A program made the translations under genes and the position numbers. From the NCBI RefSeq assembly GCF_022271435.1, contig NZ_JAFIQY010000001.1, forward strand, positions 248,001 through 312,000: 64,000 nt of DNA. Reading direction: 5' to 3'. Below are positions 26,554-35,468 of the stretch, one piece after another. Source of the DNA: Streptomyces monomycini. GTDB taxonomy: Bacteria; Actinomycetota; Actinomycetes; Streptomycetales; Streptomycetaceae. The notes beneath the pieces were generated by a model. It saw only the letters and a program-made list of their open reading frames with translations. It was not told where the DNA came from and did no database searches. Positions within the stretch are counted from its first letter, which is position 1. Every line of letters begins with the position of its first letter.

Positions 26554-27969
26554 ATGACGATGCCATCGGGTTCCCCCACACCCCTGCACCTCTCGGGCAA
26601 CAACGCACCGGTCGCGGCCGAGGTCACCCACCGGCCGAGCGCGGTGACCGGCACCGTGCCCCGGGAACTGTGCGGCCAGTACTTCCGCAACGGGCCCAAC
26701 CCGCGCAGCGGCTGGTCACCCCACTATTTCGCCGGTGACGGCATGCTCCACACCGTCGCACTGGCCGACGGCCACGCCACCTGGTACCGCAACCGCTACG
26801 TACGCACCCCGCTGCACGCACAGCCGGGCGCCTCCCGCCTCGACCTCGCCTTCGACCCGGCCACCTCACGGATCGACTACCGCGTCACCACCGCCAACAC
26901 CCATCTGATCGCCCATGCCGGCCGGCTCTTCGCCCTCGAAGAAGGCGGCTTGCCCTACGAGGTCACCCCCGACCTGGCGACCCTCGGGGTCTTCACCTTC
27001 GACGGGGCGCTCACCACCCCCATGACCGCTCACCCCAAGACCTGCCCCCGCACCGGGGAACTGCACTTCTTCGGCTACCGCCTCCGGCCGCCGTACCTGA
27101 CCTACTACCGGGCCTCCGCGGCGGGCGAAGTGCTCCAGAAGCAGACCGTGGACCTGCCGCGGGCAGTCATGATGCACGACTTCGCCCTCACCGCCCACCA
27201 CGTCGTCTTCATGGACCTGCCCGTCGTCTTCGACGCCGGCCGGGCCGCCGCGGGCGGCCCGCCCTGGCGGTGGGACGACGGACACCGCGCCCGCTTCGGC
27301 ATCCTGCCCCGGACCGGGGCGGACGCCCGCGTACGGTGGTTCGACGTCGCGCCCTGCTACGTGTGGCACACGATGAACGCCTTCGAGACCGACGGGACGG
27401 TCACCCTCACCGGCACCCGCGTCCCGGCCCTGTGGCGCCAGGGGCCGCAGGACCTCAGCGGTGGGCTGCCCGCCCTGCACCAGTGGGTGCTCCACCTGGC
27501 CACCGGCAAGGTCACGGAAACCCCGCTGGACGACACTCCCAGCGAATACCCCCGCATCGCCGACACCGGTGTCAGCCTGCCCCACCGCTACGGCTACACC
27601 GCCGGATTCACCCTCGACGCCGAGCCCCTGCACACCGAGATCTACAAGTACGACCTGGCCCACGGTGCCCGGCGCAGCACCCACCGCTTCCCCGCCGGCC
27701 ACACCTGTGGAGAGCCCGTCTTCGTCCCCCGCTCCCCCACCTCTTCCGGCCAGGAAGACGACGGGTACCTCCTGACGTTCGCCCACGACCGCTCCCGCGG
27801 CACCAGCTACCTGGCCGTCCTGGACGCCGCCGACCTCAGCGCCGCCCCGGTTGCCGAGATCCACGTGCCTGTCCGCATACCGGCGGGCTTCCACGGCAAC
27901 TGGATTCCCGGTACCCCGGGTGTCGCGCCCGAGGTGCCGGCAGCGGCCAGGGACCTCAAGCGGCGTTGA
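26554..27969 (+). CDS. Carotenoid cleavage oxygenase (RPE65/CCD family)
   Basis: 471 residues, a seven-bladed-propeller Fe(II) oxygenase. The N-terminal 'GQYFRNGPNPRSGW' and 'HYFAGDGMLH' are family signatures. The four iron-ligand His are in 'TAHPKTCP', 'MMHDFALT', 'YVWHTMNAFE' and the C-terminal 'GFHGNWIPG'. It oxidatively cleaves a conjugated double bond in carotenoids, apocarotenoids or stilbenes. ATG 26554 has AGGAGA nine bases upstream. No carotenoid biosynthesis gene is nearby, so its substrate may come from a remote crt cluster or be a phenylpropanoid. Confidence 0.88.
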   Translation: MTMPSGSPTPLHLSGNNAPVAAEVTHRPSAVTGTVPRELCGQYFRNGPNPRSGWSPHYFAGDGMLHTVALADGHATWYRNRYVRTPLHAQPGASRLDLAFDPATSRIDYRVTTANTHLIAHAGRLFALEEGGLPYEVTPDLATLGVFTFDGALTTPMTAHPKTCPRTGELHFFGYRLRPPYLTYYRASAAGEVLQKQTVDLPRAVMMHDFALTAHHVVFMDLPVVFDAGRAAAGGPPWRWDDGHRARFGILPRTGADARVRWFDVAPCYVWHTMNAFETDGTVTLTGTRVPALWRQGPQDLSGGLPALHQWVLHLATGKVTETPLDDTPSEYPRIADTGVSLPHRYGYTAGFTLDAEPLHTEIYKYDLAHGARRSTHRFPAGHTCGEPVFVPRSPTSSGQEDDGYLLTFAHDRSRGTSYLAVLDAADLSAAPVAEIHVPVRIPAGFHGNWIPGTPGVAPEVPAAARDLKRR

Positions 27970-28032
27970 AGCCCTGGCCATGCCCCTCCACCTGCGGCAG
28001 ATCACCCGCTGTGATCAACAGTAGGCGCATGA

Positions 28033-28596
28033 GCGCGCGAACGGGGGTTCGCGACGAGTTCCGACTGGCCCGGCCCCTCCCCCGGACCGCGCCTGCCCGC
28101 CGTACCGCCCCAGCCTCGTCGGCCGCCCGATCCGCCGGCTCCCTCACGTCAGCTGATCGAGCACTACGCCGGGCCCCCGCGCGGCACCGCAACGCGCTAC
28201 CTGTGCGCCGCCGGCTGCCTGGACCGTACGTTCCGCGGTGCCGTCATCGTGGAGCTGATCGAGCACCCCTACCGGGTGCCCGCGCCATCGCCCGGCACCG
28301 ACCTGGTACGGGTTCTTCATGAATGTCTGCGGGCCCGGCGTGCCCCGTTCCTGGCGGGGCTGGCGATGTTGGGCGTACTGGCGCTCGGCGTGTTCTCCGG
28401 GCACTGGAGTGCCACCCGGCCGGCACTCCTGACGGTCGCACTGCTGCGGCTCATCGGAACAGGCGCCGGTGCGGCCACCGTCGTCCCGCCATGCCTCGGC
28501 CGATCAACGCCGCTGAGCTGCACCAGGCGATCAGCGTCGCGGTTCAGGCCCTCGGTCGGGGTTGCGAATACCCGGGAGACGCCCTGCACCGGCTGA
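28033..28596 (+). pseudogene. Degenerate streptomycete membrane-protein fragment
   Basis: The frame starting after TGA 28030 has no convincing start or ribosome site, yet contains recognisable segments: 'LIEHYAGPPRGTATRYLCAAGCLDRTF', continued by 'PYRVPAPSPGTDLVRVLHECLRARR' and a hydrophobic stretch 'LAMLGVLALGVF'. I recognise these from large hypothetical membrane proteins of Streptomyces. After about residue 150 the sequence loses resemblance, suggesting a frameshift or truncation. It is a likely relic. Confidence 0.5.
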
Positions 28597-28922
28597 CCGT
28601 CGGCGACCGGGTGTTCCGTCCCGGGCTGCGCCGCGCTGGCAGGCGCCATGCGCCATCGCGGCCGCTACCGCCGGCTGGTCCGCGACGGCTATGCCGTCAA
28701 CCACGCTCCGGCCGTCAGCGTGCGTGAGCTCGGTGCCGAGGAGCACAACGAAGGCGTACAGATCAGTGGCGGTACGCAGTACGGCCCCGTCGCGGGCGGC
28801 CGCGAGGCGTGGGCCACCGTCCACCACGCGCCCCCCGCAGCGGCCCCGGCTGCCGACCTGTCTCTTTGCCTCTGGATAGCCGCCCGCCCACGGCAAGCTG
28901 CTTGCATACAGGGGGGAGAGCC
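28597..28922. other. Intergenic with possible relic ending in an effector-associated motif
   Basis: No intact gene. A plus-strand frame contains 'VQISGGTQYGPVAGGRE', resembling the 'SGGxQxGPVxxGRD' segment common just after effector-associated domains in actinobacterial proteins. Without a start or downstream domain it is probably debris. Confidence 0.3.
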
Positions 28923-29132
28923 TTGCGAGAATCCGGCGGAATCGTGATGATGGTGGGCCTCGTCGCCATGCTGATCGGCACGGCGATGTTCGGCATGGAA
29001 CTGCTGGGCGTCGTGCGGTCAGGCATGGGGACCGGCCACAGCAGGGGCTTCCCTCCCAGCATGTTCAAGTGGTTCGGACTCGGCATCGTAGGCGGGGTCA
29101 TCTACGAGCTCGGAAAAATCACTCGGGGGTGA
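28923..29132 (+). CDS. Small membrane protein of unknown function
   Basis: 69 residues. Two hydrophobic segments ('MMVGLVAMLIGTAMFGMELLGVV' and 'WFGLGIVGGVIYEL') flank a short Gly/Ser-rich loop, predicting a two-helix membrane protein. TTG 28923 follows a very strong purine stretch (GGGGGGAGAG at 28911-28920); GTG 28944 is an internal alternative. I do not recognise a family. It could be a subunit or stress-linked small protein. Confidence 0.5.
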   Translation: MRESGGIVMMVGLVAMLIGTAMFGMELLGVVRSGMGTGHSRGFPPSMFKWFGLGIVGGVIYELGKITRG

Positions 29133-29303
29133 GCTCGCTCGACGGACGGCGAGGAGTACGTCCCTCCCGGGCTTTCCGCACCGTACGCAGAGCATGTGCA
29201 CGACGTATGTGGCGCCTTCACCACCCCTGACGGAGCACCGGCTTGACGCCATCGGCAGCAGTCCCGAGAGTACGGCCTGACAGCCTTCCGCCGAGGAGGT
29301 TCC

Positions 29304-29795
29304 ATGACGAACCGCATCGATCAACCACGCAAGCTCGACCTGGTCGGCAATCCGGTACAGATCAGCGGTGTCGGCACCGGTTTCGAGGCCACGCTGCAGT
29401 ACCGCGTAGGCGACGGGCACGACGAGGTCAGCGGCCACTTCAATGCCGGGGGCGGCTCCGGGGAGCACGGGCAGTTCCAGGTCCAGGCCGACGTCGGGCA
29501 GGCCGCATTCAAGCTCGACCGGCTGATCGTCCAGGTCTTCGAGATCAGCCCGAAGGACGGCAGCGAGATCAACCTCGTGTCCGTACCGGTGATTTACGGA
29601 CCGCGCATCGTCCGCGGCTATTACGGGTACCGCGAGCACAAGGTGGTGAGGGGCGACACCTTGTCGTCCATCTCCAAGGCGTTCTACGGCGACCCGTCCC
29701 TTTACCAGCGCATCGTCCGGGCGAATCCGGATCAGGTGACGGACCCTGACGTGATCGTGCCGGGGCAGGTGCTCCGCATTCCGATCGGCGCCTGA
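29304..29795 (+). CDS. Gmad2-LysM domain protein
   Basis: 163 residues. Residues 10-105 form an immunoglobulin-like Gmad2 domain ('VQISGVGTGFEATLQYRV ... FQVQADV'). Residues 110-162 are a LysM-type domain with the start 'YREHKVVRGDTLSSISKAFYGD' and end 'VIVPGQVLRIP'. There is no obvious signal peptide. The combination resembles Gmad2/LysM proteins that bind peptidoglycan or spore-coat glycans, and some cytosolic stress proteins. ATG 29304 has a textbook GAGGAGG ribosome site. Confidence 0.8.
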   Translation: MTNRIDQPRKLDLVGNPVQISGVGTGFEATLQYRVGDGHDEVSGHFNAGGGSGEHGQFQVQADVGQAAFKLDRLIVQVFEISPKDGSEINLVSVPVIYGPRIVRGYYGYREHKVVRGDTLSSISKAFYGDPSLYQRIVRANPDQVTDPDVIVPGQVLRIPIGA

Positions 29796-29813
29796 CGACG
29801 GAGACTTCGGCGT

Positions 29814-30300
29814 CTACGCGAGGCCGCCGTTGCTCATCAGCAGTTGACCGTTGATCCACTCGCCCTTTTCGGAGCACAGGAAGTCCACGAGGGGCGCGGT
29901 GTCCCGGGCAGTGCCCAGCCGGCCGAGCGGGGTGCTGCGAACACAGCGCTCCCGCACTTCCTCGGGCATCCAGCCGGTGCCGACGGGCCCGGGGCTGATC
30001 GCGTTGGCGGTCACGCCGAGGTGGGCGGGTTCGTGGGCGGCGGCCAGCGTGATGCGATCCAGGGCCCCCTTGCTCGCCCCGTAGGGCAGGTTGCCGACGA
30101 TGTGAGCACTGGTGAGGCTGACGATCCGGCCGGTTCCCCGCGCCGCGGTGAAGCGGCGCCCTAACTCGCGGATGAGCAGCCAGGTGACGCGTGCGTTGAC
30201 GGCGAAGTGCCGGTCGAAACTCTCGACGGTGGTGTCCAGGAGCCCGGAGTCGACGGAATGGTCCACGATTGACACCGCGGCGCCAATCGTATTCCCGCGG
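29814..30300 (-). pseudogene. 5'-truncated short-chain dehydrogenase (SDR)
   Basis: The last ~160 residues are a normal SDR C-terminal half: 'FDRHFAVNARVTWLLIRE', the catalytic Ser in 'IVSLTSAH', Tyr-x3-Lys in 'LPYGASKGALD', and 'NAISPGPVGTGWM'. The N-terminal Rossmann half with the TGxxxGxG motif is missing, replaced by unrelated Pro/Arg-rich sequence, so NAD(P) could not bind normally. Closest in style to the glucose/3-oxoacyl reductase SDRs. I treat it as a broken gene. Confidence 0.7.
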
Positions 30301-30500
30301 CACCGCGGCCTCCGGCAGGGGCAGGGCGGGGACAGGCGGCACACGTACCCCGCCCTGAGGGCCAGGCTTCGGGCAGCACGGGCCCTCACCGGGTAGGCAG
30401 GGGCCCGTGCTGCCCGTGGTGGGGAGCCGGTACCTGTCCTCAGTGAACGGCGTCCCGGCCGGCCCCGCTCACCGTCTGCCAGGGGCCTACCGCCCCGGCC

Positions 30501-31223
30501 TCACGTCAGGTGCCGTGCGAAGAACCGGCCCTTGCCCTCCGCCTCGAACCACGGAGTGCCGGTGTGCCCGCCCATGTTGGCGTGCAGCGTCTTCTCCTTG
30601 CTGCCGAAGGCGTCGAACAGGTCCAGGGCCCGCTGCCGGGGGTTCCCTTCGTCGTCCCACTGGAGCAGGAGCAGCAGCGGGATGGTGACCTGCCGGGCCT
30701 CCTCCCGCTGGGCTCGCGGTACGTATCCGCCGGCGAAGAGACCGGCGGCCGCGATGCGCGGCTCGACCGCCGCCAGCCGGATGCCGACGGCGGCCCACCC
30801 CGAGTACCCGACCGGGCCGCCGATCCCGGGCAGCGCGAGGAGGGCGTCCAGGGTGGTCCGCCATTCCGGGACCGCCTTTTCGACCAGCGGACCGATGAAG
30901 GATTCGAAGATGTCGTCGGTCGGCTCGCCGGCCCGCATCGCCCGGCGGAGTTCGGCGCGTGCCTGCTCGTCGGCGGCGGAACGGGGCCGGTCGCCGCACC
31001 CGGCGGCGTCGATGGTGGCGACCGCGTGACCGCACGACGCGGTGTACCGGGCCCGGGCCACCAGCCGGGGCTCCCTCTTGGGCAGGCCGTTGTTGTGGGC
31101 CATGAGGATCAGCGGGACCGGCGCGGTGGACTCGGGTGTCCACAGGGTGCCGGGGATCTCGCCGAGGGTGAATTCGCGTACGAGGACACCGTCGTCGAGG
31201 CGTTGCTCAGAAGTGAAGTGCAT
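30501..31223 (-). CDS. Alpha/beta hydrolase (dienelactone-hydrolase-like)
   Basis: 240 residues. The nucleophile elbow is 'GPVGYSGWAAVG' (Ser about residue 145), and the C-terminal 'HANMGGHTGTPWFE' provides the His. 'VPLILMAHNNG' forms the oxyanion-hole strand. The pattern 'FTLGEIPGTLWTP' at the start belongs to a family of actinobacterial alpha/beta hydrolases often next to regulators. It probably hydrolyses a small ester or lactone. ATG 31223 has GAAAGG seven bases upstream. No operon partner. Confidence 0.75.
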   Translation of the reverse strand: MHFTSEQRLDDGVLVREFTLGEIPGTLWTPESTAPVPLILMAHNNGLPKREPRLVARARYTASCGHAVATIDAAGCGDRPRSAADEQARAELRRAMRAGEPTDDIFESFIGPLVEKAVPEWRTTLDALLALPGIGGPVGYSGWAAVGIRLAAVEPRIAAAGLFAGGYVPRAQREEARQVTIPLLLLLQWDDEGNPRQRALDLFDAFGSKEKTLHANMGGHTGTPWFEAEGKGRFFARHLT

Positions 31224-31601
31224 GGTCGTGCCTTTCGGGAGGGCTCTGGGACGGCGCTCCCGGGCGACCTGTCACCCGACCGTGACCCCGGAGGGGAGCA
31301 CCCATGTCGATACTGCGTTCACGGGTACCACCTCCTCGTTCTCTCGCACGGCCGACGGAAACGTAGCAGTGGTCGCGGCGGCCGGCCAACCTCTTTTTGC
31401 GGAGGCACCGTCACCGGACACCACTGGGTCGGAACACTCCGGTGGAGCACCGCGTCGGAGGTGAGCACGACGGTGAGCCGAGGTACTGGCCGCACCCACC
31501 GGCCATGAAGCCGCTCTGGGCAGGGCGGGTCAGTACTGCCCGGTACAGATCTGGCGGGCCGCCACCGCCTGAACCGCGCCGAAGGGATCGCAGGGCGCCC
31601 C
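31224..31601. other. Intergenic, no supported gene
   Basis: About 380 bases. A 20-residue frame at 31303 has no family resemblance. Upstream of the hydrolase it presumably includes that gene's promoter. Confidence 0.4.
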
Positions 31602-31940
31602 TCAGGCGCCCGCCACGAGCAGGGGCACCAGCGTGGCGCTGGAGTGAGCCAGCCAGTACGCCTCGCGACGCGCGGCGTGCACCGCGCGGCGGAGCAAGCA
31701 CCGTTCGCCCGCCGGGACATGGCAGGTCGGGCACTCCACGGAGTAGACGCCGTGGCGGAACCGGCGATGTGTCTCGTGCGCCGCCTCGTAGGCGGCGTCC
31801 GAGGCCGGGGACGGGATGGTGGAGGACAGCGTGGACGGCACGCGGCGGCCTCCCCTGGGGGGCGCGGGGGTGGCGGTCGCGGGGAAGAACGGCGCAGCGG
31901 ACTGCGCGGTGGCCGCGGGTACGGTGAAAGTGGCGCTCAT
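31602..31940 (-). CDS. Small protein with a Cys-rich zinc-ribbon-like C-terminus
   Basis: 112 residues. The N-terminal half is Ala/Pro/Ser-rich and probably disordered. The C-terminal half, 'YSVECPTCHVPAGERC' then 'RRAVHAARREAYW', has the CPxC...C...H arrangement of a small zinc-binding module seen in streptomycete and phage DNA-associated proteins. ATG 31940 has AGGAGA about nine bases upstream; a further upstream frame lacks a site. A nucleic-acid-binding role is a guess. Confidence 0.55.
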   Translation of the reverse strand: MSATFTVPAATAQSAAPFFPATATPAPPRGGRRVPSTLSSTIPSPASDAAYEAAHETHRRFRHGVYSVECPTCHVPAGERCLLRRAVHAARREAYWLAHSSATLVPLLVAGA

Positions 31941-32444
31941 GGAGGGGCGTCTCCTGGGTACGTGGGCGAAGGCCGAAACCCCCACCGTCTCTTACGTCTG
32001 CTCGCCGAATCCGTTACGCCTCTCCGTTTGCCCAGGTCAGGCTGGAAGATGTGCGGTGCACTCCACCATGGTCGGGGGCTGGCGGGCGGAAACAATCGGT
32101 GGCCGGGAGAAGTGGAGAAGGGAAGGGCGCGCCCTCACCGCTGCGGGTCGGATTCAGGCCGTTTTCTGCCGGGGTGGTCGCCGACCACTCTGGCGTATAT
32201 CCAGCGATGACCGTATAACGGTTCAAGAGCTCCTACGAAGCGTCACGCCTCTCATGAGATGCGGTCGGTGGAGTGTGTGCGCAGCGCGCGGATGACGGAT
32301 TTCCGGGCATCGTGAGCGTTCAGGTCGCACCCTCGTCGGTCCACGGCTCCCGATGCTCCCCCTTCCCCACGTCGGACCGATCGCGCCGCACGGCCCCTCT
32401 CGCACTCCGCGCGAAGCGCCCGTCCCGGACCTGGAGTCGCTTAG
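31941..32444. other. Divergent intergenic region before the antiporter gene
   Basis: About 500 bases without a supportable gene. It separates the minus-strand small Cys-rich gene from the antiporter and holds the operator and promoter candidates listed separately; otherwise I see nothing. Confidence 0.4.
32174..32219 (+). promoter_or_regulatory. Candidate operator palindrome and -10 element upstream of the antiporter
   Basis: A 15-base palindrome GTGGTCGCCGACCAC (32174-32188, 7-bp arms around one C) is followed 25 bases later by TATAAC (32214-32219), a plausible -10. This would give a leader of more than 200 bases before the antiporter start. Confidence 0.3.
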
Positions 32445-33686
32445 ATGAGCGGAACCACCCTCTCGCAGTTCTTTCTGGCCCTGGCACTCGTTCTCGGCTG
32501 TGCGAAACTCTTCGGCTGGCTGGCCCGTCTGGTCGGGCAGCCGCGGGTGGTGGGGGAGATTTGCGCGGGCCTCTTAGCCAGTCCCATGGTCCTCTCCCCC
32601 GACCTGGTCGCGGTCATTCTGCCCGGCGAGGTGAAACCACTGCTGAGTGTGGTCGCCGACATCGGTCTGGCGGCTTTCATGTTCGCCGCCGGTTACGAAC
32701 TGGACCTGTCGATGCTGTACCGCCGGGCGACCGGGTCACTGGGGCTGCTCATCGGTTCGATTCTGTGCCCGCTCGCTCTGGGGGCGGGCGTGGCGCTCTT
32801 TCTCGCCGACCAGTACGCCCCCGCGCAGCGCACCGCCTTCGTCCTCTTCGTCGCCCTCGCCATGTCCGTGACGGCACTGCCCGTACTCGTCAGAATTCTC
32901 GCGGACCGCGGGCTGAGCGGCACGCCCGTCGGAAATCTCTCCCTCGGAGCGGCCGCGGTCGGCGATCTGACCGCCTGGGTCTGTCTCGCGGGCGTGGTGG
33001 CCTACGCGGGGGGAACGGGTCAGGTGCGTGTCCTACTGCTGCCGCTCTATCTCGTTCTGCTGGTCATGGCGCGGCCGCTGCTGAGGGCGGCGGTACGCGC
33101 GAGCCTGCGGCGGAACCGGACGGGTGCCGGACTCGTCTCCGCCGTGTTTCTGGGACTCATGCTGTCGTGCGCGGCCACGGAATGGCTCGGCATCCACTTC
33201 ATCTTCGGCGCCTTGGCGTTCGGCGCCGTCATGCCGCGCAAAGAGATGGCGGAGCTGCGGGGATCGGTCCCCCGCAGCATGAATCAGATCGGCCAGCTCA
33301 TGCTGCCGCCCTACTTCCTCCTGGCCGGCATGAACGTCGACCTCTCGGCGGTCGGTGTGTCGGCTGTCGCCGTCATCGCGCTCATCATCTGCACGGCGAT
33401 GCTGTCCAAGATCGGCGGTGCGTACGTGGGCGCCCGGATCTCCGGAATCGGGCACGGGGAGGCGCTGCCCACGGCCCTGCTGATGAATACGCGGGGACTG
33501 ACCGAAATCGTGATCGTCGCTGTCGCCCTGGACGCCGGCATCATCGACCGGTCCTTCTACTCCGTGATGGTCATCATGGCGATCGCGACCACAGCCATGA
33601 CCGGACCGCTGCTGACCCTGCTGGTCAAGGCCCCTGAGGACAGCACTCCGGCTCCGCTCGTCGGCGAGCGCGCGAAGAAACCTTGA
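32445..33686 (+). CDS. CPA2-type cation/proton antiporter
   Basis: 413 residues with about twelve transmembrane helices, Kef/Na+:H+ exchanger fold. 'QPRVVGEICAGLLASP' in helix 2 and 'LSLGAAAVGDLTAWV' (with the ion-binding Asp, about residue 170) are typical of CPA2 transporters such as those found beside antibiotic clusters. There is no C-terminal TrkA-N domain. It would exchange K+ or Na+ for protons, or export a cationic metabolite. It has an in-frame TTA codon at 32574-32576. ATG 32445 has only a weak site (CTGGAG about 10 bases upstream). It converges on the sulfatase-like gene. Confidence 0.85.
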   Translation: MSGTTLSQFFLALALVLGCAKLFGWLARLVGQPRVVGEICAGLLASPMVLSPDLVAVILPGEVKPLLSVVADIGLAAFMFAAGYELDLSMLYRRATGSLGLLIGSILCPLALGAGVALFLADQYAPAQRTAFVLFVALAMSVTALPVLVRILADRGLSGTPVGNLSLGAAAVGDLTAWVCLAGVVAYAGGTGQVRVLLLPLYLVLLVMARPLLRAAVRASLRRNRTGAGLVSAVFLGLMLSCAATEWLGIHFIFGALAFGAVMPRKEMAELRGSVPRSMNQIGQLMLPPYFLLAGMNVDLSAVGVSAVAVIALIICTAMLSKIGGAYVGARISGIGHGEALPTALLMNTRGLTEIVIVAVALDAGIIDRSFYSVMVIMAIATTAMTGPLLTLLVKAPEDSTPAPLVGERAKKP

Positions 33687-33805
33687 CCGAGGGGAAGGGT
33701 CGGCCGGGCAGAAGAGGTCGTCCCGGTCAACCACCGGCTACGCGCCGTCGTTGACCGGGGGAAACGTAGTCTCGGTGTGCGCTCGTCGAAATCCGCTGCC
33801 GCACG

Positions 33806-33831
33806 CGCCGTAACCACGGACCGTTACGGCG
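33806..33831. terminator. Bidirectional terminator hairpin
   Basis: A 9-bp perfect stem (33806-33814 with 33823-33831) with an 8-base loop sits between the convergent antiporter and sulfatase-like genes. Confidence 0.65.
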
Positions 33832-33843
33832 GCGGAAATGCCG

Positions 33844-35268
33844 TCAGAGCGGATACCCGAGACTGCGCAGGCCTTCCCGTACCGAGTCCGGCGGGGCGTT
33901 GTTCCGGGCCGGCCCCAGGGACCGGTTGTAGTCGTCCAGCACGGCGAGCAAAGTGGGGTCGGGGGCGCCTTCCCGGACGTGGGGAATCGTGTTGTCGTCG
34001 AAGTGTTCCATCCGTACCCGTCGGTCCGGAGTCAGACGGCTCATCTGGTCGGTGTAGCGGTAGTTCAGCCGGACCAGCCTGGTGCGGTCCAGGTAAGCGC
34101 TCTCGCCCAGGAGCACGTGCGGCAACGCCCCGGGGTCCTCACCGGCGCGCTGGCGTTTCTGGTAGTGCACGAATTGCCGTGCGTCGGAGGTGTACGCCTG
34201 GGCCAGCGCCGGCGCGTCCTCGGTGAGCCCGGCCGTTCCCCGTACCACGCCGGCGCGGGATTCCCCGTCGAAGAGCCCACGCCAGGGAACTTCGATCCCG
34301 GCCAGTTCCATGACCGTGGGCGCAATGTCCGCGGACCGGATACGGCGCAGGTGCCGGCCCTGGGCGACCCCGTCTCCCGCGATGATCAGCGGTATGCGGA
34401 GGACGCCTTCCTCCAGCGAGTTGAAGTTGCCGTACGAGTCGTCCTCGAACTGCTGGCCGTGGTCTCCGAACAGCACCAGCAGCAGGGTCTTTCCTGCTTG
34501 GCGCACCCGGTCGACGAGCTGGGTGAGGAACGGCTCGAAGCGGCTCTTGAGGAAGAACTCGATCCCGTCCAGGTACATCTGGAAGAGGGTGTCGTACTTA
34601 CCCGCGGCGTAGAGGTAGTTGATGGCCCGCTTGTACCGCAGGAACAGCGCCATGTCCGCCGGCGTGCGGTACGTCTCGTTCAGTTCGTCGACCTGATGGG
34701 GCACCTCCGCGGGCAGCAGGCTCTCCATCCAGGCGATTTTCTCCTGGTAGGCCGAGCCGCCGAAGCGGAGGTTGTGGAAGCCGTACGGCATGTGCATACC
34801 GGCGAAGTGGGCCAGCGAGAGCGACGTCTCCGTGGCGAGCACGGCGTCGATGAACTTCTGGTCCTCCTCGACGAGGTAGGTGTCGATGTCCGCCGTGAAT
34901 CCCAGCTGGTCGCCGAGGATGACGGGGAAGTCGACCTTCATGAGGGTCTGGCGGCCGGCGCGGCGGGCGTGGGTGAACACCGACGGGCTGCGCAGGAAAC
35001 CCTCGTAGAAGGCGTGCAGGCCGTGGCGCGCCGGATATTGCCCGGTGAATACCGTGGCGTGGGCGGCGGAGGTGTACGGCGCGGAGGCGATGACGTTGGT
35101 GAAGAAGGCACCGGAATGCGCGAGGTCGTCCAGGACGGGTGTGGCGGGGGCCCGCAGGTCGGGGTACCGCAGTGGCCAGAGTTTGTGCGGATTGGCTCCC
35201 ACGCCGTCGCTGCGCAGGCAGTCCAGGGATATGAACACGACATGGTCGTACGGCTGGGGAACGCTCAC
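33844..35268 (-). CDS. Alkaline-phosphatase-superfamily 'sulfatase' without a formylglycine site
   Basis: 474 residues. The metal site begins with 'VVFISLDCLRSDGVG' and continues with 'LLVLFGDHGQQFEDDSYG'. At the nucleophile position, where sulfatases have C/S-x-P-x-R, this protein has 'YTSAAHATVFTGQYPARHG': Thr replaces Cys and His replaces Arg. Without the Cys no formylglycine can form, so phosphate-ester cleavage or transfer, as in Thr-nucleophile NPP and phosphoglycerol-transferase relatives, is more likely than sulfate hydrolysis. GTG 35268 follows GAGAGGAAA. It has a relative at 48972. A hairpin separates it from the upstream HAD gene. Confidence 0.8.
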   Translation of the reverse strand: MSVPQPYDHVVFISLDCLRSDGVGANPHKLWPLRYPDLRAPATPVLDDLAHSGAFFTNVIASAPYTSAAHATVFTGQYPARHGLHAFYEGFLRSPSVFTHARRAGRQTLMKVDFPVILGDQLGFTADIDTYLVEEDQKFIDAVLATETSLSLAHFAGMHMPYGFHNLRFGGSAYQEKIAWMESLLPAEVPHQVDELNETYRTPADMALFLRYKRAINYLYAAGKYDTLFQMYLDGIEFFLKSRFEPFLTQLVDRVRQAGKTLLLVLFGDHGQQFEDDSYGNFNSLEEGVLRIPLIIAGDGVAQGRHLRRIRSADIAPTVMELAGIEVPWRGLFDGESRAGVVRGTAGLTEDAPALAQAYTSDARQFVHYQKRQRAGEDPGALPHVLLGESAYLDRTRLVRLNYRYTDQMSRLTPDRRVRMEHFDDNTIPHVREGAPDPTLLAVLDDYNRSLGPARNNAPPDSVREGLRSLGYPL

Positions 35269-35333
35269 GGGCGTGTTTCCTCTCGCTCAGGCGGGGTCGG
35301 ACCACTCGCCACGACGCTGTCGGTGATGCGGAG

Positions 35334-35362
35334 CGTCCCGCCCCCTGGACGGGGGCGGGACG
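35334..35362 (-). terminator. Strong terminator hairpin after the HAD gene
   Basis: A perfect 12-bp GC-rich stem (35334-35345 with 35351-35362) with a 5-base loop lies just downstream of the HAD/radical SAM pair in the direction of transcription. It implies that the sulfatase-like gene has its own promoter or is read through. Confidence 0.75.
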
Positions 35363-35468
35363 GGCGCCGCATGCTGCTCCGGCCACGGCCGCGGTGCTGC
35401 CGTCAGGCGCCGGCCGCACGCCGTGGGCGGTCAGCGCCCGGCTCGCCGTGGGCTGTCGGCAGCGGCCG

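Noticed and set aside
31303..31365. Possible 20-residue peptide gene
   Set aside because: No family resemblance, no conserved leader features and no neighbouring modification enzyme.
33844..35268. Ordinary type I sulfatase
   Set aside because: The C/S-x-P-x-R formylglycine signature is missing; Thr and His occupy those positions.
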